From positions 1-63,608 of the IMG/VR virus record IMGVR_UViG_3300046499_000378: a DNA stretch of 63,608 nucleotides, one strand, 5' to 3'. Positions 23,945 through 31,769 of the stretch are shown one piece after another (the first letter of the stretch is position 1; the number at the start of each line of letters is the position of its first letter). The position numbers and the translations under genes were made by a program. The stretch is from a virus. The notes beneath the pieces are model-generated. The model did not search any database. It was not told the DNA's origin and was given only the letters and a program-made list of their open reading frames with translations.

Positions 23945-24715
23945 TTAGAACAGGGCGAGCTGCGCCGTCGACGGTTGCGGCTGCTCGGGTTGAGGTTGCT
24001 GTGCTCGTTGATGTTCGGTTGGTTGCCCACCGCGGTCACGCGAATCGTGCGCAAGGCGCATGGTCCATCCGCCGAACACGTGAGCTGGAGTATACCACCT
24101 GGCACGCTCCTCCATGCGGAGCGTGTCGCCGACGATGACGATCCCAGGCACGCCGACCAGCGACAGCTGGACGTATGCCATGTGAGCCGCGCGCTCGTCG
24201 ATGTCTTGAACGGTGACATGGAGGCGGTCCTGGTACGCGATGCCAGCGTCCTTCATCGCCGCGCACAGCGCGAGCGGCATAGCGCCGCCACCGACGGCCG
24301 GATCGCTAGCTGTGATGAATGGGCGCTCGTTGAGCATCGGTTTAATGTCGACGAGGGTCATCTCGGCCATCATGCGACACACCGGGAACGGGGTGAAGAA
24401 CTGGCCGGCCCACTTCGAGCCGAGTTCGAGCTCCATGAAGGTCCGGCCAAGGATGTCGTCGATGCCCTCCTCGAGCTCGAGGGTCAACGCGCCGAATGCC
24501 TCCGCGATCCGCTGTAGGGTCGGCGAGTCGTACCGCCGCGCGATCGCCATGTATCGCTCCTCGCGGCTCACGCGCTGCCACACGTCAACACCGTTGGAGA
24601 TCGCGATCGCTGCCATCTCGACGAAGTCCGACCACACCGACCACAGATCGCTCTTGTCGGTTACCCTACGGATGTGCTGCGCGATCGTGCGCCGCACCGT
24701 CTCGCGCTTCACCAC
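23945..24715 (-). CDS. N6 DNA methylase-like protein lacking the catalytic NPPY
   Basis: 256 residues. The N-terminus (~20-115) is helical, as in type I methylase M subunits. Then come FFTPFPVCRMMAEM and the SAM-binding DPAVGGGAMPLAL motif. After VTVQDIDERAAHMAYVQLSLVG and VGDTL, the expected NPPY/F is absent and the text reads ERARWYTPAH. The end is a Gln/Pro-rich tail. It probably binds SAM but may not methylate DNA. Such proteins are common in phages. Confidence 0.72.
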   Translation of the reverse strand: MVKRETVRRTIAQHIRRVTDKSDLWSVWSDFVEMAAIAISNGVDVWQRVSREERYMAIARRYDSPTLQRIAEAFGALTLELEEGIDDILGRTFMELELGSKWAGQFFTPFPVCRMMAEMTLVDIKPMLNERPFITASDPAVGGGAMPLALCAAMKDAGIAYQDRLHVTVQDIDERAAHMAYVQLSLVGVPGIVIVGDTLRMEERARWYTPAHVFGGWTMRLAHDSRDRGGQPTEHQRAQQPQPEQPQPSTAQLALF

Positions 24716-25251
24716 GAGTGCACCTCGAGCTCGGTGGCGTCGCGGAGGTAGAGCGGATGCTTGGGGCTGCCATCTTTCGATGCGCAGCCGAGTCGATGCA
24801 GCACGACATGGTCACGCAAGAGCCGGTACACCTCGCGCGCACGCTTCGAGCTGCGCTTGTCAGCACCCCATGCAGCGATCGCGAGCGACGAGATGCGCGC
24901 CAGCCCCAGGATGACGTCATCGTTCTTGGTACCGCCGACCGGCCGCGGGTGCCTGAACGCGAAGTCGGGATCCGTCGACCTCACCGCGAACAAGTTGGCG
25001 ATGGCCACGCGCGGCGTTTCCCACCGACGCTTCGCCGCGAACTTCGCCGCAAACTTGAGGCACTTCGCGATCGTGGGATCGTTCTGATCCGCGTCGGCCG
25101 TCGATGGGTTGAGCATGAAGAATGCGATGAGCGGCGTGTCCGCATAGATCTCGCCACCGCGGAGTAGGAGGTATCGATGCTCGCGGTCTACCGAGAACCA
25201 CGCCTGACCGAGTTCGCCGCGGTCATGAACTAGATCTTGGAGAGGATCCAT
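24709..25251 (-). CDS. DUF1643-like protein
   Basis: 180 residues from MDPLQDLV. The family pattern is clear: IAFFMLNPSTADADQNDPTIAKC, ANLFAVRSTDP and IAAWGADK. DUF1643 members occur in phages and in modification or defence neighbourhoods, with unknown biochemistry. The start overlaps the upstream stop by one base, and the stop overlaps the methylase-like gene. Confidence 0.85.
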   Translation of the reverse strand: MDPLQDLVHDRGELGQAWFSVDREHRYLLLRGGEIYADTPLIAFFMLNPSTADADQNDPTIAKCLKFAAKFAAKRRWETPRVAIANLFAVRSTDPDFAFRHPRPVGGTKNDDVILGLARISSLAIAAWGADKRSSKRAREVYRLLRDHVVLHRLGCASKDGSPKHPLYLRDATELEVHSW

Positions 25252-25760
25252 CACTTCACCTCGAGGTTGCCGGTGCTCACGGTCGCATCGATCGTGAAGT
25301 TGCATGGTGTCGCCTCGAGTTGGACCGCTACGCGGATAGTCCCCCGGCAACCTGGCGCATGGCCACCATCGGCCATGATCGACTCGACGAACGGCCGGCT
25401 CCGTTCGAGAGCAGAGCTACAACACGGTCCGATGTACACCAGGCGCCGGCAACACGTGTGCTTGCGGGCGACCAGCCACTCGAGATCCGTCTTCGTCGAG
25501 CACACGACGCACGAGTACCACTCGCCGGTGTGCTTGGCCTCCTCGGGCGGCTTGATGCCATGCGATGCGAGCAACGCGATCGACCGCGCGAGTTGCCGGT
25601 GGGTGGAGCCGAGCTCAAGCTCGAGGTCCGTCACCCGCGCCGATAACGAGGCGGCTTGTCGACGGCAGCCATCGAGGATGTTCTTGGTCTCGGCGTGCGC
25701 TTCGACCTCGGCCGCATACGCCGCGCGCCAGCGCGTGAACTCGTCGGAATCGGTGCTCAT
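25251..25760 (-). CDS. Coiled-coil and Cys-rich hypothetical protein
   Basis: 169 residues. The N-terminal ~60 form a predicted coiled coil (AEVEAHAETKNILDGCRRQA). The middle has CVVCSTKTD, CCRR and PCCSS, a likely zinc-binding module. The end is a beta-rich tail. It precedes the DUF1643-like gene with a TGATG overlap. Function unknown. Confidence 0.6.
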   Translation of the reverse strand: MSTDSDEFTRWRAAYAAEVEAHAETKNILDGCRRQAASLSARVTDLELELGSTHRQLARSIALLASHGIKPPEEAKHTGEWYSCVVCSTKTDLEWLVARKHTCCRRLVYIGPCCSSALERSRPFVESIMADGGHAPGCRGTIRVAVQLEATPCNFTIDATVSTGNLEVK

Positions 25761-26314
25761 AAGTTGGTGACCTCCGCCGTCTTTTGGACCACCTCGTCAT
25801 CGACGCGGAAGATCCGCGCGATCGTGACCTCGAACGGACGCGGCACCTTGTCGGCGAGTGCAGCATCCCGGACTGCTACCATCGCTTTGTCGTCCGACAC
25901 CGCGAACACCCTGCCTGATATGACCTGTGCGCTCTCACCGCGACATCCGAGGACCCACCGGAACCAGTGCCCTCCTGATGGCGTCTTCTCCATTGGCGAT
26001 GGTTTGGTCACGTTCACGAGGTTCGCCAGGTTGCGAGGTAAGGCCGACAGCTTGCCACCAGTGAGCTTGTCGACAAGCATCATGGCGCAGTTGCCGACCT
26101 CAACGGCTTCGAGTGCCGAGACGGCCGCGTTGTCGGGGGCGCTGCCGTGGAAGGTCGCACCAAGTTCTTTGACCTTCTGATTGAGCTTGTCCATCAAGAA
26201 TCCGTAGGACTCTTTATTCCAGTCCGATGGCACAGGAAAACCAGGCTTGGTATCGCGCTCGTCCAGCTTGCGCTCCATGAGCCCGGCGAACGCGGCTACT
26301 TGTTGGCGCATCAT
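25757..26314 (-). CDS. Hypothetical protein
   Basis: 185 residues starting MMRQQVAAFAG. The first half is helical (NKESYGFLMDKLNQKVKEL), and the second half is beta-rich with a basic/acidic mix. It overlaps both neighbours by four bases. No motif is recognised. Confidence 0.6.
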   Translation of the reverse strand: MMRQQVAAFAGLMERKLDERDTKPGFPVPSDWNKESYGFLMDKLNQKVKELGATFHGSAPDNAAVSALEAVEVGNCAMMLVDKLTGGKLSALPRNLANLVNVTKPSPMEKTPSGGHWFRWVLGCRGESAQVISGRVFAVSDDKAMVAVRDAALADKVPRPFEVTIARIFRVDDEVVQKTAEVTNL

Positions 26315-26499
26315 CGCGACACCCCCAGCATGTCTTCCAGCATCGCCTTGGCGTCATCCGTGACGGTCACCGCCAAACGGCAGTTCCTCAGCTCGACGAC
26401 GGCATGGTACGCGGCAGCTACGCATTCTGTCAGGCTGTAGCCCAGGTCCAACGCGCGCTCGAACGCGACTGCCCAGACCATCCGCTCGCCGCTCGTCAC
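26311..26499 (-). CDS. Small hypothetical protein
   Basis: 62 residues, mostly helical, with AFERALDLGYSLTECVAAAYHAV in the middle. It overlaps neighbours by four bases on each side. It resembles many tiny phage proteins that start with a single helix bundle; the role is unknown. Confidence 0.5.
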   Translation of the reverse strand: MTSGERMVWAVAFERALDLGYSLTECVAAAYHAVVELRNCRLAVTVTDDAKAMLEDMLGVSR

Positions 26500-27290
26500 G
26501 ACGCTACACCGACATCGCGGACCTGGACGAAGTCCGGGCCTCGGCTGAGCTCGAGTTGGGAGGAACGCAGGAGCTGTGCGCGGGCGCTGTCGGTCACAGC
26601 CACCGGCAATACCAGCGACCTCGAGAGCTTCATGGCTTCACCGTGGAGGCGCGCAAACACGCGCGCCGCGTGCCATGCCCAGAGCGCCGTGCTCGTCCAG
26701 CTCTCGCATTCCGGCGGGTCACCATCACCGGTGGCATCGACCCACGCCAAGTACCAGCACATGCGCTCCTCGTTCACTTGCTCCAACAGGAGCTCTTTGA
26801 ACCGGTCGCGCACGGCCTCGAATGGCTTCCGATCACGGGTCGCCACGTCGGCGGCCTTGGCGCGGCCGGCTTCGTCATCGTCATCGAGACCCGCAACCTC
26901 GGCCGCATGCGCAGCGTCGACATCGGCGATCCGTTCTTCGAGGCATGCGTGGGCATCACCGATGTAGAACTCCTTCGCTGGAGCCCCGGAAACCGCGCGC
27001 AACTTGGAGAGGAAGTAGTCGGGGTACTGCTCGTCTTGGGTTCCTTGGGAGAGGAACCAGCGCAACGAGTCCTGGTCGCCATGGACGAACGTGTACTCCC
27101 CGAGGTCGCCCCACATCACGACGAGCCCGGGATACAGGTACACGCGGAACGCGTGGTTTCCGTGATTTGGATGGCGACACCGCCATGACCTGGTCTTGAC
27201 GTCGTACGACAACTCGAACCCGGCGAACGATGTGCTCGCCAAATGGCTAATAGTCGCCTCGACGTCTCGCGCACGCTCCTCGCGACTCAC
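26496..27290 (-). CDS. Hypothetical protein
   Basis: 264 residues from a GTG that forms a GTGA overlap with the upstream stop. Aromatic residues are frequent, and residues ~125-165 are acidic (VDAAHAAEVAGLDDDDEAG). The C-terminal ~60 residues resemble the 62-residue neighbour (RVFARLHGEAMKLSRSLVLPV), which hints at an ancient duplication. Function unknown. Confidence 0.6.
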   Translation of the reverse strand: MSREERARDVEATISHLASTSFAGFELSYDVKTRSWRCRHPNHGNHAFRVYLYPGLVVMWGDLGEYTFVHGDQDSLRWFLSQGTQDEQYPDYFLSKLRAVSGAPAKEFYIGDAHACLEERIADVDAAHAAEVAGLDDDDEAGRAKAADVATRDRKPFEAVRDRFKELLLEQVNEERMCWYLAWVDATGDGDPPECESWTSTALWAWHAARVFARLHGEAMKLSRSLVLPVAVTDSARAQLLRSSQLELSRGPDFVQVRDVGVAS

Positions 27291-27751
27291 AGCGAAGCCT
27301 CCATGATGGCTTCGATTACCCAGGCATGTGGCTCCCAGGCTTCCATGTGGGAGTCGCGCAAGTAGCTGGGGGCGTTGCCGTTGGCCGCCATCCGTTGAGC
27401 CGATGCTTTGGCCAGTTGGCGAGCCTCCGACCAAGTGAGCGGCTTGCGTTCACGAGCCGTGTCACGCTCGAGGATGTTGATCTTGAGCTGTAGGTCTTCG
27501 GCGCGCTCGGTAGGCGACATCCCATCCGGGCGGATGAGGTGGATCTCGGCCCGATCGAATGGGAACACGCAGCCCGTGAACTGCATGGCCACGTAGTTCT
27601 TGGCTCGGGTCTGGTCAGCCCGAGCGGAGAGGGCGCTCAGCATCGCACCGACCGCCTCGTAGGCGGCAACGGCGATCTGCTCCTTCGTGGCGTCCTTGGG
27701 CGCGAGTGGTGGCATGGTGTCGAGCGGGTCGGTTGACGGCGTATCGGTCAT
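27287..27751 (-). CDS. Hypothetical protein
   Basis: 154 residues. The N-terminus is Pro/Asp/Thr-rich, and the rest is helical (EDLQLKINILERDTARERKPLTW). A GCTTTC-type leader before ATG resembles other leaders. No family is recognised. Confidence 0.55.
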   Translation of the reverse strand: MTDTPSTDPLDTMPPLAPKDATKEQIAVAAYEAVGAMLSALSARADQTRAKNYVAMQFTGCVFPFDRAEIHLIRPDGMSPTERAEDLQLKINILERDTARERKPLTWSEARQLAKASAQRMAANGNAPSYLRDSHMEAWEPHAWVIEAIMEASL

Positions 27752-27785
27752 CTGAGGTCGCTTTCTGCCCCGGTCTGGGGCGGTT

Positions 27786-28112
27786 TCATCGTTGAAGGGT
27801 CGACACGGGCTTGAGGAGCTGCTTGATGCGGAACACCTGTTGTTCTTCCCATGCCTCGCGTTCGGCGCGGATCATGATCTTGAACGGCTGGCTCGCGGCA
27901 TGCCAGCTGTTGTGGTGGACGGCGCACAGCGGGATCGTGTCGTGGTCGTGCGACCGTCGATCGCCGCCCTTCATGGGGGCCCTGGCCACGCGTCCCGTGC
28001 TCCTGTGGTGCGCCACGATGATGCCCCCGCATGGATGCGCGGCGGACATGAAGCGTGCCGCACACGGCAGCTGGACGACGCGCACGAGGTAGTCTTTATC
28101 CTCACCGGCCAC
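27786..28112 (-). CDS. HNH-type nuclease-like protein
   Basis: 108 residues. Zinc and catalytic residues are visible as CAARFMSAAHPCGGIIVAHH, DTIPLCAVHHNSWH and a basic tail. The two Cys/His pairs and the HH pair fit an HNH/DUF968-like nuclease. It could nick DNA during recombination or packaging. Its start lies within the last ten bases of queD. Confidence 0.7.
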   Translation of the reverse strand: MAGEDKDYLVRVVQLPCAARFMSAAHPCGGIIVAHHRSTGRVARAPMKGGDRRSHDHDTIPLCAVHHNSWHAASQPFKIMIRAEREAWEEQQVFRIKQLLKPVSTLQR

Positions 28113-28560
28113 CGCGGAACCCCCGTCCTGACATCGTGGCCGAGGAGTTCGGGGTCTCGAATAGCTGGACGCTCGCGATCACGACACCGGTGGGAGCCAG
28201 CAGCTCGTGGGCTTTGTCGAACAGGAACGCGGCGAGGGTTTCGGCGGTTGGCTCCGCGGTGAACGCGAACGGCTTGCGATGCCCATGGCGCAGCGCCTGC
28301 GACGAGGCGAACTCCAGGAGCTCATGGTCGTCCTGGTTGACCAGCGTGGCGTGGTCCCACGTCGCATCGATCCAGCCGCCGACGCGCTCCTTGATGACGC
28401 CGAAGTCGATGACGCGATCACAGCTGTCGAGCACCGACGCCGTGCAGCTCAAGAGCGCGGCGTACCGGTGGCCGTGCAAGGTCGCGCACTTCGACTCGTG
28501 ACGGAGCACGCGATGAGCACTGTCCCACTCGAGCCTCCGGGTGATGACCATATGCTTCAT
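28102..28560 (-). CDS. queD: 6-carboxytetrahydropterin synthase (QueD)
   Basis: 152 residues. It converts dihydroneopterin triphosphate to 6-carboxytetrahydropterin. Zinc His are at 16 (WDSAHR) and in the CATLHGHRY motif (Cys25, His29, His31), with the DFGVIKERV and DHATLVN segments typical of the family. It is separated from the other que genes by ~9 kb. The start could also be MVIT at 28551. Confidence 0.92.
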   Translation of the reverse strand: MKHMVITRRLEWDSAHRVLRHESKCATLHGHRYAALLSCTASVLDSCDRVIDFGVIKERVGGWIDATWDHATLVNQDDHELLEFASSQALRHGHRKPFAFTAEPTAETLAAFLFDKAHELLAPTGVVIASVQLFETPNSSATMSGRGFRGGR

Positions 28561-28565
28561 GAGGT

Positions 28566-28721
28566 TCACCGGGCCACGCATCCGACTAGCACGATGGACA
28601 GCCACACGATTGGGACGACTGCCCACCAGAACACACGTTCCTTGGTGGCGACGGCAATCGCGGCCCTGGTTCCACAGAGCACACAGAGCATGATGGTGAT
28701 CATGAACAACGAGTTGGACAT
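28566..28721 (-). CDS. Small two-helix membrane protein
   Basis: 51 residues, too short for routine gene finding. ATG at 28719-28721 follows a perfect GGAGGT five bases upstream, and the stop lies just before queD. Two hydrophobic segments are visible: residues ~5-25 (LFMITIMLCVLCG) and ~31-49 (FWWAVVPIVWLSIVLVG), linked by a TKER turn. A holin- or antiholin-like role is possible. Its position beside queD gives no functional hint. Confidence 0.6.
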   Translation of the reverse strand: MSNSLFMITIMLCVLCGTRAAIAVATKERVFWWAVVPIVWLSIVLVGCVAR

Positions 28722-28723
28722 GG

Positions 28724-28894
28724 TTACCTCCGGGTGGCTCTCGCCGATTCCCGCGTGATGGCGTCATCGTCCATGGACGTGACGCCGTCAATTCGTTTGA
28801 ACGAGAACAGCGCACGCTTGCGCTTGCTCGTCGGTGGCGGCGCTGGCCGTTCGCTGTCATCGGCCGGCCGCCGGACATGATGCGTCCGGCTCAT
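28724..28894 (-). CDS. Small basic hypothetical protein
   Basis: 56 residues from MSRTHHVRR. Arg/Lys-rich throughout with a short Pro-rich stretch, so probably disordered and nucleic-acid binding. The start overlaps the upstream stop by four bases (ATGA). Confidence 0.5.
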   Translation of the reverse strand: MSRTHHVRRPADDSERPAPPPTSKRKRALFSFKRIDGVTSMDDDAITRESARATRR

Positions 28895-29064
28895 GGCGTG
28901 GTCAGCTCCTCGATCGCGCGCCACAGCCGCTTGAGCGTTGCCTTGGCGGTGTCCGACGACATCGCGCCACGTCGAGTCATCTCAGTCTTGCGTGCGTGGA
29001 TGTACTTGCGCATCGCCCGCTTGAGCCTGGCGCGGAACGGCCGCGGGATCCGCTTGGTGTTCAT
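28891..29064 (-). CDS. Small basic helical protein
   Basis: 57 residues, with a strongly basic N-terminus (MNTKRIPRPFRARLKRAMRKY) and a helical C-terminus (AKATLKRLWRAIEEL). It could bind nucleic acid. It is coupled by overlaps to both neighbours. Confidence 0.55.
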   Translation of the reverse strand: MNTKRIPRPFRARLKRAMRKYIHARKTEMTRRGAMSSDTAKATLKRLWRAIEELTTP

Positions 29065-29303
29065 GACGCCTCGATAACCGCGAACCACCCCGGCGACTTC
29101 CGGTTGATGATCCCGCGCGACAAGTCGACATCGAGAGCGTCTTGGGTCTCGTACACGAACCAGATTCCTTGTTCTCCGACGGGCTGCACCGTGACCACGA
29201 GATCCTCTTCGTGGCTCGCCAGGAACGCCAGGTCACGGGCGACCGAATAGAGATCGTCTCCCGCAGCCCTCCTCCCACGCTGGGTGATCCCGGCGAACTT
29301 CAC
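29061..29303 (-). CDS. Small hypothetical protein
   Basis: 80 residues from GTG (29301-29303) that overlaps the ParB-like stop (GTGA). Mixed alpha/beta, with YSVARDLAFLASHEEDLVVTV in the middle. No family is recognised. Confidence 0.55.
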   Translation of the reverse strand: MKFAGITQRGRRAAGDDLYSVARDLAFLASHEEDLVVTVQPVGEQGIWFVYETQDALDVDLSRGIINRKSPGWFAVIEAS

Positions 29304-30331
29304 TTGGCCAGTTCCTTGCGGGCCTTGGACAGCATGCCGAGGAGGGTGGCGTCGTCGCACTTGCCGAAGAACAGCTTGAACGCCGCCTCAACGCCGACGT
29401 AGAACGCATCCACCGTGTGGCGCTGCTCAACGGTGATACCGGACTTCCCGTCCTCATCGTCGATCAGAACGCGGGCCTCGTCGGCGATCTCGCCGGTGTG
29501 CTTGGCGATCGTCTTGAGGACGTGACCGAGCTCGCGGCGCGACGGGATGAGTCCCGTGCCGTCCTCGGCGATCTTGCCGGTCGCACGCTTGGCCGCTTCG
29601 GTGGCATCACGCACCGTTGTCGGCTTGCCGCTCTTGGCCTTCTCGCGAACGTTGGCCAACGCCTTGTTCTGGGCCTCACCGGACTTCGCCGTCTGGACGA
29701 GCGCAACCCCCGCCGTGGCCGACATCTCGCCGGCCGACACCGCCGCCTTGACTTCGTCGGTGGCCGTATCGTCGTACGCCAGGAGCAAGCGGAAGTACTC
29801 GAGGTCGAGTCCGAACGTCATCGCGGCGTTCTTCTCGGAGACCCCGGACGCCAAGAGTCGCTTCGCCTTGTCGAGCTTCACGAGCGGTCCATCATCGTCG
29901 CGGACCGCGTTCTCGGCGATCATCACGCCGATCAGCCGCGTCGGGTCGTCCTTCGACGGACGCTCGATCGAGCACGTGATTTCGATCAGCGGCACACCAC
30001 GGGCCGCGCGCAGCAAGTTGGCCCTACGAGCGCGGCGGATGCGACCACGACCAGCCACCACCATCGGGATACCGGTCTCCGGGTCCTTACGGATGATCGG
30101 ATTCTGCAGCACCCCGTAGTGGTCAACGTTAGCCACCTGGTCATCCGTTACCACCACAGTCTCCAGGCGCTTATCCCACAGGTCGTGCTCGCCCTGCTTA
30201 TGGGCGGTGTCGAGCGGCCCTTGCTCATTCTTCGGGAGGCACTTGCCGCCGATGATGCAGAGTTCTTCCGGGAAGAAGACGGGGTTGGACGTGTAGTTGG
30301 TGTCGAATGCTTTCTTGCTGGACATGGTCAT
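29300..30331 (-). CDS. ParB-like DNA-binding protein
   Basis: 343 residues. The ParB N-terminal domain is seen as VLQNPIIRKD...VVAGRGRIRRARRANLLRA (the GRxR box). It is followed by ENAVRDDDGPLVKLDKAKRLL and a helix-turn-helix-like stretch (VSEKNAAMTFGLDLEYFRLLLAYDD). The C-terminal third is Lys/Ala-rich. It is probably a regulator or DNA-condensing protein, as no ParA is nearby. The start is M1 or M3 (30325). Confidence 0.8.
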   Translation of the reverse strand: MTMSSKKAFDTNYTSNPVFFPEELCIIGGKCLPKNEQGPLDTAHKQGEHDLWDKRLETVVVTDDQVANVDHYGVLQNPIIRKDPETGIPMVVAGRGRIRRARRANLLRAARGVPLIEITCSIERPSKDDPTRLIGVMIAENAVRDDDGPLVKLDKAKRLLASGVSEKNAAMTFGLDLEYFRLLLAYDDTATDEVKAAVSAGEMSATAGVALVQTAKSGEAQNKALANVREKAKSGKPTTVRDATEAAKRATGKIAEDGTGLIPSRRELGHVLKTIAKHTGEIADEARVLIDDEDGKSGITVEQRHTVDAFYVGVEAAFKLFFGKCDDATLLGMLSKARKELAK

Positions 30332-30357
30332 GAGCTTTCTGCCGGTGGCACCGGCCG

Positions 30358-30543
30358 TTACGTGAGCTTGTCGGGGATGGGGGCGTCGGGGGTGATGGCC
30401 TGGCGAGCGAAGTACTCGTTGAGGGCGATGGTGACGATGGCGGTCTCGTCGAGGTGTCGGCGTTCGGCTTCGTCTGCGATTTTACGCTTGAGTCCTGGGT
30501 CGATACGCTGGCTAAGTCTGGCGGTTTTCGCCGGTCGGGTCAC
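30358..30543 (-). CDS. Ribbon-helix-helix (Arc/CopG-like) regulator
   Basis: 61 residues. RLSQRIDPGLKRKIADEAERRHLDETAIVTIALNEYFAR, read in pieces, gives a beta strand (SQRID) followed by two helices, the RHH plan. These repressors bind as dimers to short repeated sites. Its promoter has two ACACACAACG-type elements, so autoregulation through that word is the natural inference. Confidence 0.8.
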   Translation of the reverse strand: MTRPAKTARLSQRIDPGLKRKIADEAERRHLDETAIVTIALNEYFARQAITPDAPIPDKLT

Positions 30544-30591
30544 GGGGTCGGTCCTTACGGTCGGTCGGTTCGATTTCCCGTTTGTGTGTTC

Positions 30592-30620
30592 GTTGTACGC
30601 CCGACCACCTCGAATGTCAA
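30592..30620 (-). promoter_or_regulatory. Promoter of the RHH regulator with two operator-like copies
   Basis: TTGACA (30615-30620), a 17-base spacer and TACAAC (30592-30597). One ACACACAACG lies just upstream of the -35 (30623-30632) and another, with one extra A (ACACACAAACG), lies near +1 (30579-30589). Two sites flanking a core promoter are typical for a small dimeric repressor. Confidence 0.7.
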
Positions 30621-30657
30621 CCCGTTGTGTGTACGTTCTCGTAACTCCTTGTGCTCG

Positions 30658-31242
30658 TTATCGTCTTTGGTCCGGTGGGACGAATTGCATCCCACATGCT
30701 AGGATGAAATCTCGCTCGTCTGGCGTGGAGATCTCCTGTCCGTTGGTGGCGACCGCGAGGGATACGAGGCGCCCGCCTTCGCACTTGAGCATCTTCGAGT
30801 GCGCGGCCGTGACGAGCTTCTGTGCGTATTCGGCTGGCCCCGTTCGGATGGCGAAGATCGCGCCCCATTGCGCCGGTGGACGCACGCAGAACAGATCGAT
30901 CGCCCACGGCTCGGCCTCGACGGTTCCGAGGGCGTAGTACCGGCGATCGTCGAGATCGTTGGGCTCGGGTGCGCCGAACCCGCCCTTGGGCTTGCGCCAT
31001 TGGAGTCTCCGCTCGCGTGCTCGAAGTCGGATGGTCTCGTTGAGGAGATCGAAGCCATGTCCACCGAACAAGTCGGGCTGGTGCTTGGCGACGCAGACGA
31101 TTTCGATGTCCTTTGCATCCGGCGCACCACGACGGATCGAGCCGGCGATCTCGATACGCGTGCAGCCGTCGCGCAGCATCCCGGCAACGGCCTCGGCCGC
31201 GCGCATCGCAAGAGCAAATGGTCGGCGAAGCACGAAGCTCAC
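30658..31242 (-). CDS. DNA polymerase beta-fold nucleotidyltransferase-like protein
   Basis: 194 residues from a GTG that forms GTGA with the upstream stop. GSIRRGAPDAKDIEIVCV at 34-51 contains the nucleotidyltransferase GSxRR and D-x-E (Asp45, Glu47) motifs. The rest has a beta-rich core and a helical end with HSKMLKCEGGRLV. It is shorter than full PolX and has no obvious thumb domain. It could be a repair polymerase, a terminal transferase or an accessory nucleotidyltransferase. Confidence 0.7.
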   Translation of the reverse strand: MSFVLRRPFALAMRAAEAVAGMLRDGCTRIEIAGSIRRGAPDAKDIEIVCVAKHQPDLFGGHGFDLLNETIRLRARERRLQWRKPKGGFGAPEPNDLDDRRYYALGTVEAEPWAIDLFCVRPPAQWGAIFAIRTGPAEYAQKLVTAAHSKMLKCEGGRLVSLAVATNGQEISTPDERDFILACGMQFVPPDQRR

Positions 31243-31448
31243 GAAGCACCGCCGCGGAGCTCGCCGACGTACTCCATACACTGGATCCCGGCCCGCACGG
31301 CCGATGCCTCGGCGCGGTCGAAATCTCGCGTTGGTCCGGTCCGCCCGGACTCGTTGATCCGTTTTTCGAGATGCCCAAGGCGTCGCTTTAGCGTCGCGAT
31401 CTTGTCTTTCAAACCTGGAACATGTGGCATCGAGCTTGAGGTGTCCAT
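31239..31448 (-). CDS. Small coiled-coil protein
   Basis: 69 residues. VPGLKDKIATLKRRLGHLEKRINE gives a heptad-like coiled coil (~10-35). The end is short and Gly-rich. It overlaps the nucleotidyltransferase gene by four bases, so it may be its partner. Otherwise unknown. Confidence 0.55.
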   Translation of the reverse strand: MDTSSSMPHVPGLKDKIATLKRRLGHLEKRINESGRTGPTRDFDRAEASAVRAGIQCMEYVGELRGGAS

Positions 31449-31458
31449 GGATGGCCTT

Positions 31459-31767
31459 TCAATCCGACTCGGTGTCGGCGTTCATCGCGAAATCCAGAGC
31501 CTGGTCGAGCATCTCATGGTCGGTGCCTTCGGTGCGATGGATCCGTTCTCGCCATGCACCGATGGCCTCGAACCGGCCGCGCTCGATCATCGTCATCACC
31601 ACGCGGAGGTCGGACTCCATGTCACGGTGATGGGGCTCGAGGAGCAAGCTGCGCTCGGGCTCGGTCATGGCATCGAGTGATACCATCGACTGACACAACA
31701 ACCGCAGATACACGCCGCGAAGCCACCGCCATGCAGTGGCGTCAAGTCCCTCAGGATCGTCGGCCAT
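31459..31767 (-). CDS. Hypothetical acidic protein
   Basis: 102 residues, acidic and helical (MTEPERSLLLEPHHRDMESD). It starts shortly after the RuvC-like stop. No motif is recognised. Confidence 0.55.
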   Translation of the reverse strand: MADDPEGLDATAWRWLRGVYLRLLCQSMVSLDAMTEPERSLLLEPHHRDMESDLRVVMTMIERGRFEAIGAWRERIHRTEGTDHEMLDQALDFAMNADTESD

Positions 31768-31769
31768 GA

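Noticed and set aside
19397-30331. Two ParB-like proteins as evidence of a phage-plasmid
   Set aside because: No ParA, no centromere-like array and no plasmid replication gene; phages often carry lone ParB-fold proteins.
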